Source: a virus. Taken from it: 21,019 bases of DNA. The notes below the pieces were generated by a model that ran no database searches, was not told the origin of the DNA, and saw nothing but the letters and a program-made list of their open reading frames with translations. Below are positions 1 to 5,250 of this stretch, piece after piece. Every line of letters starts with the position of its first letter. Positions within the stretch are counted from its first letter, which is position 1. The stretch is from the IMG/VR virus record IMGVR_UViG_3300038701_000559, positions 1 to 21,019 of that record. One strand, 5' to 3'. The position numbers and the translations under genes are program-made.

Positions 1-1
1 G

Positions 2-313
2 AAAAAACCGTACTGTCAATATGAGTTTGATATATGCCATGATGATGGGCATGGGTATGAAGAGGCTGTACCGCACGAGGAGCAATGTCCAGATTGTGAG
101 AAATATTTTGTATTTTACACAACGATTTCCTTTTCTTATGAGGCAGCTAAAGCAGATTGTTTAAATGGTGAATCTCATAACTGGGGTAGGGCGCGTAAAT
201 TGTGGCACGATGAACGTGTGTCAAAAGATATATATAGACGCAGTTGTAGAGATTGTGGCGCAGGTCAGCAGGAAGCAGATCCAAATTGGGGGGGGGTGAG
301 TAATGTTAGATAA
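2..313 (+). CDS. Zinc-ribbon-like phage protein, 5' partial
   Basis: The reading frame is open from the left edge and ends in TAA at 311-313, so the start is missing. About 103 residues remain. It carries paired cysteines typical of a zinc ribbon: C..YEFDICHDD near the start, then CPDC, a lone C, and CRDC near the C-terminus, with several histidines nearby. Small CxxC proteins like this are common in phage replication modules; the exact role is unknown, and nucleic-acid binding or structural zinc is an inference. The last residues are encoded across a G9 run (288-296), so the C-terminus depends on the tract length. The end overlaps the next gene by 11 bases, and the G-rich sequence TGAG probably serves as the next gene's ribosome site. 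Confidence 0.6.
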   Translation, partial: KKPYCQYEFDICHDDGHGYEEAVPHEEQCPDCEKYFVFYTTISFSYEAAKADCLNGESHNWGRARKLWHDERVSKDIYRRSCRDCGAGQQEADPNWGGVSNVR

Positions 314-614
314 CTTTGAAGAGTTTTACAACCTCTATGCTAATAAGAGAGGACGTACAAAATCGGAGATAGCATACAACAAAGCAATAAAGAAGGTTAG
401 TCATGAAGAAATTATCAGGGGAGTTACCGCTTATAGAGCGTGGATTGAAGCAACAGGAACAGAAAAGCAATACGTCAAAATGCCAGCAACATGGCTCAAC
501 GGCGAATGTTGGGATGACGACTACACAGTCGAAAAGAAGCGAACTGTCCACGACAACATCACCTCTGGGATTGCCACAAAGATTGGGGGGTTTAATCCAG
601 AAGAAATCTATTGA
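303..614 (+). CDS. Phage replication-protein C-terminal-like domain protein
   Basis: This 103-residue protein has the pattern seen at the C-terminus of many phage replication-initiation/replisome-organiser proteins: an aromatic FEEFYNLYANKRG start, a basic helical middle, EEIIRGVTAY, then KQYVKMPATWLNGECW (about residues 55-71). In those families the block usually follows an N-terminal winged-helix domain; here it stands alone at the start of the protein. The ATG at 303 follows a G-rich ribosome site. After residue 71 the chain continues only about 30 residues to TGA. The helicase-loader-like frame starts one frame over, and the G6 tract at 585-590 could join the two. It may therefore be a genuine short protein, the N-terminal half of a frameshifted 265-266-residue protein, or one half of a gene split by a homopolymer error. 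Confidence 0.6.
   Translation: MLDNFEEFYNLYANKRGRTKSEIAYNKAIKKVSHEEIIRGVTAYRAWIEATGTEKQYVKMPATWLNGECWDDDYTVEKKRTVHDNITSGIATKIGGFNPEEIY
585..590 (+). other. G6 tract, candidate frameshift site
   Basis: The upstream gene reads ATT GGG GGG TTT here; the downstream frame reads TTG GGG GGT TTA. Moving between them needs +1 or -2. The result would be a continuous protein from 303 to 1101. Phage Mu is known to use a GGGGGGCGA site for a -2 shift, so a G6 tract is a reasonable slippery site. A one-base sequencing or assembly error in the tract would look the same. Confidence 0.35.
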
Positions 615-630
615 TTGGGATGGTGATGCT

Positions 631-1101
631 GTGTTCGAAGATGGTAAACTTGTTAAGTTCCATAACGATAGCTCAAAAAACAACTGGAATTTAAAACCTA
701 TACCACAAGGTGAGGGGGTTATAAAGGAGGCACAAGAGGCTAAACAAAGGCTTGATGCTATACTTACACCACCAACAGAAGATGCCTTTAATATGATGTT
801 TAAAATCCTAACACTTAACTATAACCACCAGTCAAAGAGTGAGACGGAATGGGCGTTGATAAGTGGGGCATGGAAGCATGATCTTGCTCATTACCCTAAA
901 GTTTTAATACAACAGGTGTTTGGTGAGTTAAGAAAAGACGGCAACCAAAAGTTTATGCCTAATATTGGCGAGGTGGTTCAAAGAATTGAAAGGCCATATC
1001 GCAAGATTAAGAAGATAGAGGGTAGAGTGAATAAGATTCTAGGTATTGAAGAGAAAAAAGAACAAACATTGCTAGAGCAGTTAAATAACATAGGAGTATA
1101 A
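631..1101 (+). CDS. Helicase-loader-like replication protein, start uncertain
   Basis: The frame ends at TAA 1099-1101. Its recognisable part, from about 775 to 1010, contains EDAFNMMFKIL, a tryptophan-rich SETEWALISGAWKHDL, HYPKVLIQQVFGELR and KFMPNIGEVVQRI. The pattern W...L..YP..vi..a...lr....kfmP..gev resembles small helicase-loader proteins (lambda P / G39P-like). There is no Walker A, so it is not DnaC-type. The frame is open as far back as 403, but residues before about 583 look like an out-of-frame copy of the preceding gene. In-frame starts are TTG 571, TTG 583 and GTG 631, none with a good ribosome site. I list GTG 631 because it clears the upstream stop at 614. The lack of a convincing start is itself evidence for a frameshift fusion with the gene at 303. 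Confidence 0.55.
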   Translation: MFEDGKLVKFHNDSSKNNWNLKPIPQGEGVIKEAQEAKQRLDAILTPPTEDAFNMMFKILTLNYNHQSKSETEWALISGAWKHDLAHYPKVLIQQVFGELRKDGNQKFMPNIGEVVQRIERPYRKIKKIEGRVNKILGIEEKKEQTLLEQLNNIGV

Positions 1102-1102
1102 C

Positions 1103-1570
1103 ATGTATAGAAACCAAAAAAGAACAGTAGAGGATGCGCTAGTATCAGAATTATATCTAGAAACAATAAGACAATGGGAGGGGAAGCATAAAAATAGCGA
1201 ATCATTTAAAAAGGCTAGGAAGCTACTAGAAGAAGATTTAAACAATTTGATAGGTAGGGATGTAAAGATAGCAAAATCGCTCTCTAGGGTGGTTAAAATC
1301 GCTTTTAATCACTTTGCAGATAATAAATTCGATACAAGAAAATGTTTTATAACTATTTCTAATATGGGTGCAGCATTAAATGATAATGAATTAGTAGAGT
1401 TGCCAAGTGGCGTTGTTGAGGTGATACAAGACACAAATGCAATAGTAGAAAAGGCGTATAACGACCCTGATGCTGAATTAACGCAAGAGGATATTGTGAA
1501 GATTTACCGCTCGGCAGAGAAGCATGCAACAAAGCTAATAAGTAAATTACAAAAAGAAGGATATTTTTAA
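1103..1570 (+). CDS. Hypothetical helical protein
   Basis: A 155-residue protein starting at ATG 1103, one base after the preceding stop, with an AGGAG-like ribosome site in the end of the upstream gene. It is mostly predicted helix with many lysine/glutamate pairs and no membrane segment, cysteine motif or nucleotide-binding motif. Its position directly after the helicase-loader-like gene suggests a part in phage replication, but I recognise no family. It ends the first operon: the next 71 bases hold a promoter. Confidence 0.7.
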   Translation: MYRNQKRTVEDALVSELYLETIRQWEGKHKNSESFKKARKLLEEDLNNLIGRDVKIAKSLSRVVKIAFNHFADNKFDTRKCFITISNMGAALNDNELVELPSGVVEVIQDTNAIVEKAYNDPDAELTQEDIVKIYRSAEKHATKLISKLQKEGYF

Positions 1571-1580
1571 AAATAACCCC

Positions 1581-1609
1581 TTGACACTATTAAATACAGG
1601 TAGTAAAGT
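1581..1609 (+). promoter_or_regulatory. Sigma70-type promoter P1
   Basis: A perfect -35 box TTGACA (1581-1586) is followed after 17 bases by TAAAGT (1604-1609, four of six matches to TATAAT). It lies in the 71-base gap upstream of the gene at 1642. The sequence around the -35 box, CCCTTGACACTA, is repeated at the second promoter (3471). Together with the exact spacing, this makes a phage early-type promoter likely. Confidence 0.65.
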
Positions 1610-1641
1610 AGGGGTACACAACGAAAACAGGAGTATAGACG

Positions 1642-2025
1642 ATGCCTTATATAAATAAACCAAGTATAACCGCAGCAATGAAAGCTTATAACTTAAGTTA
1701 TCATTATGTTGCTAAGATGTGCGAACTAACATATTCAGAGTTTCACGGTATAATGTATCACAAGAGCAATAGAGTTTATAAAAAGAATTATAACGCTTTG
1801 TGCAAGTTCTTTGAGTTTAACGAGTTTGGTAGTGTGGTTAAAATCCCGCATATTGAAAGATTAGAGCAGATAAAAGCAGAGCGTAAACTGGCAATAGTTG
1901 AGCAGATAAAAGCTAATGAAAGACGTAGATTAATTAAGTTATTTATCACCTATGGCTTAATGTTTACGGGGCTTTGTGCTATAATAGCATTTGGATATAA
2001 TGATTTATTGGAGTGGTTAAAATGA
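1642..2025 (+). CDS. HTH-like protein with C-terminal membrane anchor
   Basis: 127 residues. The ATG at 1642 follows CAGGAG at a good distance. Residues 8-60 look like an HTH of the Cro/XRE type: AMKAYNLSYHYVAKMCELTYSEF has the turn between helices two and three, followed by a third helix and KKNYNALCKFFEF. Residues 70-99 form a highly charged helix ending in ERRRLIK. Residues about 100-119 (LFITYGLMFTGLCAIIAFGY) are a single hydrophobic transmembrane segment, and the basic flank suggests the N-terminus is inside. The protein is the first gene after promoter P1 and overlaps the next gene by four bases (ATGA). A membrane-tethered DNA-binding regulator is the simplest reading; the function is not proven by sequence. 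Confidence 0.7.
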   Translation: MPYINKPSITAAMKAYNLSYHYVAKMCELTYSEFHGIMYHKSNRVYKKNYNALCKFFEFNEFGSVVKIPHIERLEQIKAERKLAIVEQIKANERRRLIKLFITYGLMFTGLCAIIAFGYNDLLEWLK

Positions 2026-2288
2026 GTAGAGATGATATATTAACAACAGCGCAAAATCTTATTAATGGCGATAGAAAAAAAGAATACGGCGATGCAAAGG
2101 AATCGTTTACAGATATTGCCATCATGTGGAGTATCGTGCTAAACCATGTGATTGAGCCAAAAGATGTTGCTATGTGTATGGTTGCGTTAAAAGTTAATAG
2201 GTTCGCAAACTCTAAAAACGGGCATAAAGACTCGTTAATTGATATTTGTGGATATGCAGCATTAGCAGGGGAGATGATAGATGACTGA
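2022..2288 (+). CDS. DUF6378-like phage protein
   Basis: 88 residues from ATG 2022, which overlaps the previous stop as ATGA; GGAG at 2009-2012 is the ribosome site. A GTG at 2013 would add three residues but fits less well. The pattern ILTTAQNLINGDRKKEYGDAKESF, then MWS, then EPKDVAMCMVALKVNRFANS, then HKDSLIDICGYAALAGEM matches a widespread small phage family, which I recall as DUF6378: GDR...YGD, a central helix, and DSl.DiaGYaAL. Its biochemical role is unknown. The compact helical build and conserved acidic residues recall MazG-like folds, but that is only a suggestion. Confidence 0.75.
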   Translation: MSRDDILTTAQNLINGDRKKEYGDAKESFTDIAIMWSIVLNHVIEPKDVAMCMVALKVNRFANSKNGHKDSLIDICGYAALAGEMIDD

Positions 2289-2337
2289 ATACCCACTTGG
2301 CAAGATAGATGTGCCAATTAAAGTAAAGAGGAAGTGA
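2281..2337 (+). CDS. Possible 18-residue peptide
   Basis: ATG 2281 lies inside the end of the previous gene. It is preceded by AGGGGAG about six bases upstream and ends in a TGA that shares its A with the ATG of the next gene (TGATG). The peptide, MTEYPLGKIDVPIKVKRK, is basic at its end. Coupling at both ends and a strong ribosome site argue for translation. It could simply be a coupling leader for the gene at 2337. Confidence 0.35.
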   Translation: MTEYPLGKIDVPIKVKRK

Positions 2338-2564
2338 TGAAGATAGAAACTAAATACGATATAGGGCAAGAGGTTTGGTATATTGCTCCAGCTTATGAAG
2401 TGGAAGAAGCTACACAAGGAAGTATAAGTGACATTGAAATACAAATCTCTAAAGAAATAAACAGTATTAACTATATGTTGGTAGGTGGTATTGTTATTAC
2501 AAAGCATTATAAGCTTTACCCCACTAAAGAAGCATGTGAACAAGCTATAAAGGAGATGGAGTAA
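2337..2564 (+). CDS. Small hypothetical protein
   Basis: 75 residues from ATG 2337, with AGAGGAAG just upstream; a GTG at 2334 is a less likely start. The sequence KYDIGQEVWYI...A.EVEEATQGSISDIEI, then KEINSINYMLVGG, then YKLYPTKEACEQAIKEME resembles small phage and bacterial proteins with an SH3-like beta-barrel. These open with a 'fk.GD.VwyI' strand and end with 'lf.tkeeA...'. It is part of a run of small genes under P1, and its stop overlaps the next ATG (TAATG). Its function is unknown. Confidence 0.65.
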   Translation: MKIETKYDIGQEVWYIAPAYEVEEATQGSISDIEIQISKEINSINYMLVGGIVITKHYKLYPTKEACEQAIKEME

Positions 2565-2689
2565 TGGAAAAACCAGATGAGTGTCAAAGGTGTGAAGATA
2601 GTACAAGTAGGTTGTGGGATACATGGGGTGGTTGGTTGTGTATTGAATGTAAGAATGACTATGAACAGCCAGTTGCTGATGATTATTAA
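2564..2689 (+). CDS. 41-residue zinc-knuckle protein
   Basis: ATG 2564 overlaps the previous stop and is preceded by GGAGATGGAG. The peptide has two cysteine pairs, CQRC near residue 7 and CIEC near residue 26, spaced by a tryptophan-rich WDTWGGWLC. That is a minimal treble-clef or zinc-ribbon layout. Such tiny zinc proteins are frequent in phage early regions and often bind nucleic acid or host proteins, though the target here is unknown. The cysteine spacing and the overlapping start make it a real gene despite its size. Confidence 0.6.
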   Translation: MEKPDECQRCEDSTSRLWDTWGGWLCIECKNDYEQPVADDY

Positions 2690-2718
2690 CAATTAATACT
2701 ATAAAACGAGAAAAGACA

Positions 2719-3261
2719 ATGACAGATAAACAATACTACTGCCAGAATGGTGATTTAATAGAGGTGGGGAAGTGTTATAAATGGAGTGACCTTCGTGATG
2801 ATGGAGACAAAGTGAAAGTTATTGGCATAGACACAGACAGGGGAGTTCCTGTAGCTTTTGTAGATGGGGAATATTGGGGCATGGCTTTAAATGAGATGCA
2901 ATCCCTATGGCAAGAGCCTAAAAAGATGGGTGTATCTAATGAAGTGGCGGTGGCATTGCAAACTGCAAATCACATTAGGAAAAACGGAGGTCTTTGGCCA
3001 GAACCACAAGAAGAGTCTAAAGATAAACTTACAGCTAGAGAGTTCTATAAAGGGCAAGATAGGTTGATTGTTGCAGGGGACAATAGTTTACATAACCTAG
3101 GTGAAGACCTTAAACAAATAGCAGAAAAAGAAGGCGAGCTTATAGAGCGTATTATATCCTTAGAGAAAGAGAATCGCATATTATGGAAGCATCTAGATAA
3201 GATAGCTAAGGATGCTATGGACATGCTAGAGGAGAGGTTAAATGACAAAAGTAATAACTAA
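2719..3261 (+). CDS. Hypothetical protein with C-terminal coiled coil
   Basis: 180 residues. The N-terminal 70 residues (YYCQNGDLIEVGKCYKWSD, KVKVIGIDTDRGVPVAFVDGEYWGM) look like a small beta-barrel, a motif shared by many phage accessory proteins. After a linker with GGLWPEPQEE, residues about 125-175 (EDLKQIAEKEGELIERIISLEKEN...) form a charged coiled coil. The ribosome site before ATG 2719 is weak (GAGAAAAG). The end overlaps the next gene by 20 bases. Function unknown. Confidence 0.7.
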   Translation: MTDKQYYCQNGDLIEVGKCYKWSDLRDDGDKVKVIGIDTDRGVPVAFVDGEYWGMALNEMQSLWQEPKKMGVSNEVAVALQTANHIRKNGGLWPEPQEESKDKLTAREFYKGQDRLIVAGDNSLHNLGEDLKQIAEKEGELIERIISLEKENRILWKHLDKIAKDAMDMLEERLNDKSNN

Positions 3262-3451
3262 ATATAAAACTATGTTTGAGGAGATGACAAGAGAGAACCA
3301 AGAATATAGTGAAGAGTATGAGGTTATAGATCTAGCCTCACTAGACATAGAGGGTTTGAAAGACCTTAAAACTATATATCAAGGTTATGGCTTTTTAGGT
3401 GAGGTTATAGATGTTATAGATGAAAGGATAAAGGAGTTAGAAAAAAGTTAA
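3242..3451 (+). CDS. Small hypothetical protein
   Basis: 69 residues starting at ATG 3242 within the end of the previous gene and preceded by a strong AGGAGAGG. It is acidic (EEMTRENQEYSEEYEVIDLASLD) and probably alpha-helical, with no recognisable motif. It is the last gene before promoter P2. Function unknown. Confidence 0.65.
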   Translation: MTKVITKYKTMFEEMTRENQEYSEEYEVIDLASLDIEGLKDLKTIYQGYGFLGEVIDVIDERIKELEKS

Positions 3452-3470
3452 AATAAATACTATTTAACCC

Positions 3471-3499
3471 TTGACACTAGGGTAATCGCAGTATATACT
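3471..3499 (+). promoter_or_regulatory. Sigma70-type promoter P2
   Basis: TTGACA at 3471-3476, then 17 bases, then TATACT at 3494-3499 (five of six matches). It lies in the 98-base gap after 3451 and 51 bases upstream of the gene at 3550. It shares the 12-base core CCCTTGACACTA with P1, but the spacers and -10 regions differ. The repeat could therefore include an operator or a conserved upstream element rather than being a simple duplication. Confidence 0.75.
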
Positions 3500-3549
3500 T
3501 AACTCAAGGCGGGCAATTAAGCAAGCTAACATAAACAGGGTAAAAGACA

Positions 3550-3765
3550 ATGATAAAGACAGAAACAATAAACACACAAGACGTAAAAACAGGCGATACA
3601 TTATTGGTAAATGGTGAAATGGTAACAATAAGTCGCACCAATATACCAACCGTCGATGATTTTTACGGGTGGAAGTTTAATGGAAAATACACTAAAAAAG
3701 TGGAAGTTGTTTTATTTCCTAACTGGAATAACGGAAAGCTAAAGAGTTATGTGAGGCAGGTATAA
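3550..3765 (+). CDS. Small hypothetical protein, first gene after P2
   Basis: 71 residues. VKTGDTLLVNGEMVTISRTNI is a short beta-hairpin pattern common in small phage proteins, followed by DDFYGWKFNGKYTKKVEVVLFP. The ATG at 3550 has a modest ribosome site (CAGGG). It is probably a beta-rich single-domain protein. It is cotranscribed with the HTH gene that begins one base after its stop. Function unknown. Confidence 0.65.
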   Translation: MIKTETINTQDVKTGDTLLVNGEMVTISRTNIPTVDDFYGWKFNGKYTKKVEVVLFPNWNNGKLKSYVRQV

Positions 3766-3766
3766 G

Positions 3767-3943
3767 ATGAACTGGCAAGATAAATGCGAAGCCCTTTACG
3801 GGGAAACATGGAAAGCTCAACTATCTAAGATGGCTGGGCTTAACCCTAGAACAGTAAGGCGTTATGCAGCAGGTGAAGCAAAGATACGTCAAGAGCTTAT
3901 TGATAAGATAAATAAAACATATAACATATGGAGAGAAGAATAA
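3767..3943 (+). CDS. 58-residue HTH regulator, Cro-like
   Basis: ATG 3767 follows the previous stop by one base, with GAGGCAGG as ribosome site. The core WKAQLSKMAGLNPRTVRRYA, then AGEAKIRQELIDKI, is a classic HTH: a helix with LSKMAG, the turn at LNP, then the recognition helix RTVRRYAAG. This resembles small phage regulators of the Cro/YdaS type. Length and position, second gene after P2, fit a regulator of phage early transcription. The palindromes just downstream could be its operators, but that is an inference. Confidence 0.65.
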   Translation: MNWQDKCEALYGETWKAQLSKMAGLNPRTVRRYAAGEAKIRQELIDKINKTYNIWREE

Positions 3944-4134
3944 CCCTTTAAACATATCCAAAGGCTGATAGTGGGCAGTCTATATTCCCTAGTGCGCTGT
4001 ATAGTGAAGTTTAAAGGGGTTGTTAAGTCACGGAGAAGCGTAACAGCGTATAATATTACTAAGGCACTAACCCACATAAAAATAAATGCGTAGAGGGCAA
4101 TCATTAACTTGGTTGCCTTTATAGAGAGGATAAT
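3944..4134 (+). ncRNA. Structured non-coding region, candidate RNA or control element
   Basis: About 190 bases with no + strand gene in an otherwise gap-free region. AACCCTTTAAAC (3942-3953) pairs with GTTTAAAGGGGTT (4009-4021), with one bulged G, around a 55-base loop. The right arm can instead pair as GGGTTG (4017-4022) with TAACCC (4068-4073), so the two helices exclude each other. CGCTGT (3995-4000) can pair with ACAGCG (4043-4048). A further hairpin lies at 4094-4119. A perfect TATAAT occurs at 4049-4054 but no -35 lies at normal distance. It may act as an RNA (leader, attenuator or small RNA) or as DNA operators. No known RNA family is recognised. Confidence 0.35.
4094..4119 (+). terminator. 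Terminator-like hairpin
   Basis: AGGGCAATC (4094-4102) pairs with GGTTGCCTT (4111-4119), nine pairs including two G-T wobbles, around an eight-base loop. The U-tract is only three bases (CTTTATAG), so termination would be partial. It lies directly upstream of the ribosome site of the membrane peptide at 4135. Confidence 0.4.
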
Positions 4135-4254
4135 ATGGAATACTTAAAACCAATAAAAACATTTACATACTGGATGGTTATATCAATAGTGTGCTTTATC
4201 ATAGGCTGCGCAGCACTTTATGCGTTACTTCGGTTATTCGTTGCACTTGCATAG
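4135..4254 (+). CDS. 39-residue single-pass membrane peptide
   Basis: ATG 4135 is preceded by GAGAGGA at good spacing. The peptide begins MEYLKPIKTFTYW and contains one hydrophobic segment, VISIVCFIIGCAALYALL, with a basic residue before it and one arginine after. A helper or regulatory membrane peptide is likely. A holin or spanin role cannot be assigned because no endolysin is nearby. The good ribosome site and clean membrane topology support a real gene. Confidence 0.5.
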   Translation: MEYLKPIKTFTYWMVISIVCFIIGCAALYALLRLFVALA

Positions 4255-4275
4255 TTAATATATAACTGTTATAAT
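4247..4275 (+). promoter_or_regulatory. Promoter with perfect -10 box, leaderless start
   Basis: TATAAT at 4270-4275 is preceded after 17 bases by TTGCAT (4247-4252), which matches the -35 consensus only in TTG. The start codon of the next gene lies at 4282, the expected transcription start distance. It overlaps the end of the membrane peptide gene. Confidence 0.5.
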
Positions 4276-4281
4276 AATTAA

Positions 4282-4590
4282 ATGCTAATAAATCTATACG
4301 GAAATATAGTCAACCCACAATCGATAATGAGAGTAACATTGTCAACCGATGGCGATTCCTATAATATATATTTCAACAACGATATAGAAACAAGTTCACA
4401 GCATAGTAACATACTACAAATACAATCAGATGTAATACAGGCTATAGATGGTTCTGATTACCATGATTGTAACGTGCTATATATGATGGACGCAATTAAT
4501 AAGCTAGAAAAAGCGGAACTTAAACGCCTTAATAAAACAAGTGCAGGAGAGGAAAAAGAAAGTTATGACAGAGAAGCAGTCACGGGGTAG
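4282..4590 (+). CDS. Hypothetical protein, probably leaderless
   Basis: 102 residues. The start region TTATAATAATTAAATG has no ribosome site, while a perfect -10 box ends six bases before ATG, so the mRNA may begin at the start codon. The next in-frame ATG (4327) also lacks a ribosome site. The N-terminal part ([20 protein letters not shown], then [16 protein letters not shown]) is beta-rich, and the C-terminal part is a charged helix. It overlaps the small terminase gene by 26 bases. It belongs at the head of the packaging operon, but its function is not recognised. Confidence 0.65.
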   Translation: MLINLYGNIVNPQSIMRVTLSTDGDSYNIYFNNDIETSSQHSNILQIQSDVIQAIDGSDYHDCNVLYMMDAINKLEKAELKRLNKTSAGEEKESYDREAVTG

Positions 4591-4978
4591 ACCCAAAGAG
4601 CCTTGCAACTTAACGAAAGAGCAATTCGCTTATATTCTAGGTGAGTATTCACAAGGGGCATCTGATACGGAAATCAAAGCTTATATTTGGCTAGAAAGAG
4701 GCAGCTTTTCCAATGACTTATGGGATAGATGGATGAAAGAAGAAGAGATTTTTTCGGAAGCCATTAAAAAGGGTCGGAGCTTATCTGCGTTATGGTGGGA
4801 AAAGCAAGGGCGTATATCATTAAGGGATGATAAGTTCAATAATACCCTTTGGTATATGAATATGAAGAATCGCTTTAAGTGGGCTGATAAACAAGAAACT
4901 AAAGAGGTTCAAGAGTTTTCAACTATATCTAGCGAGCCTTTGACAGAAGAGGAGTGGGAAAAAGAGTATGGAGAATAG
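4565..4978 (+). CDS. terS: Terminase small subunit
   Basis: 137 residues from ATG 4565; an upstream in-frame GTG at 4541 overlaps the AGGAGAGG ribosome site and is less likely. [10 protein letters not shown] opens a helical DNA-binding region, [28 protein letters not shown] has an HTH layout, and [34 protein letters not shown] is the block found in many phage TerS proteins. TerS recognises the packaging site in phage DNA and hands it to the large subunit. The tail after W112 is acidic ([14 protein letters not shown]). It overlaps the next gene by 11 bases, and the large subunit follows one gene later, which supports the assignment. Confidence 0.8.
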   Translation: MTEKQSRGRPKEPCNLTKEQFAYILGEYSQGASDTEIKAYIWLERGSFSNDLWDRWMKEEEIFSEAIKKGRSLSALWWEKQGRISLRDDKFNNTLWYMNMKNRFKWADKQETKEVQEFSTISSEPLTEEEWEKEYGE

Positions 4979-5207
4979 TTATATCCCATTTACAACGTAT
5001 CAACAGCCAGTAGAAGATAATACATACGTTCAATTAAAGCTGTCTAATGGCAATGAGCCTATAAATAAAGCTAGTGTGTTTACATGGGGAGCTATTGGTC
5101 GTGGTGTTGTTTATCCTCATATCCTTGGCTATAGAGTTGTTAGTGAGAAAGAATACAACGAATATCAAGAGCGAGTAGCAAACTTCCGTAAAGAAATTAA
5201 AACATAA
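4968..5207 (+). CDS. Small protein between terminase subunits
   Basis: 79 residues from ATG 4968 inside the end of terS. The block [21 protein letters not shown], then [10 protein letters not shown], is like many short phage proteins that end in 'W.w....iiaYRvv'. Those are frequent in accessory regions but have no assigned function. Its place between terS and terL is unusual only in that it splits the pair. It ends in TAA at 5205-5207, and 43 bases follow before terL. Confidence 0.65.
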   Translation: MENSYIPFTTYQQPVEDNTYVQLKLSNGNEPINKASVFTWGAIGRGVVYPHILGYRVVSEKEYNEYQERVANFRKEIKT

Positions 5208-5250
5208 ATGCGAAAAAAACGGCTTTTAACTCATAAAGTGTAACGGAAGC

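Noticed and set aside
403-570. N-terminal extension of the helicase-loader-like frame
   Set aside because: This part is read out of frame over the conserved replication-protein domain, has low-complexity Q/S/T content and no ribosome site at its start.
4017-4073. tRNA-like pairing GGGTTG with TAACCC
   Set aside because: Only about 57 bases separate the ends, and there is no GTTCGA-type T-loop and no anticodon arm.
3889-4104. Hydrophobic 71-residue reading frame on the minus strand
   Set aside because: All supported genes are on the + strand, this frame overlaps the HTH gene and the inverted-repeat region, and its only ribosome-like sequence is poorly spaced. Its apparent membrane character comes from AT-rich composition.
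5208-5243. 11-codon frame before terL
   Set aside because: Too short, with no independent ribosome site; treated as spacer.
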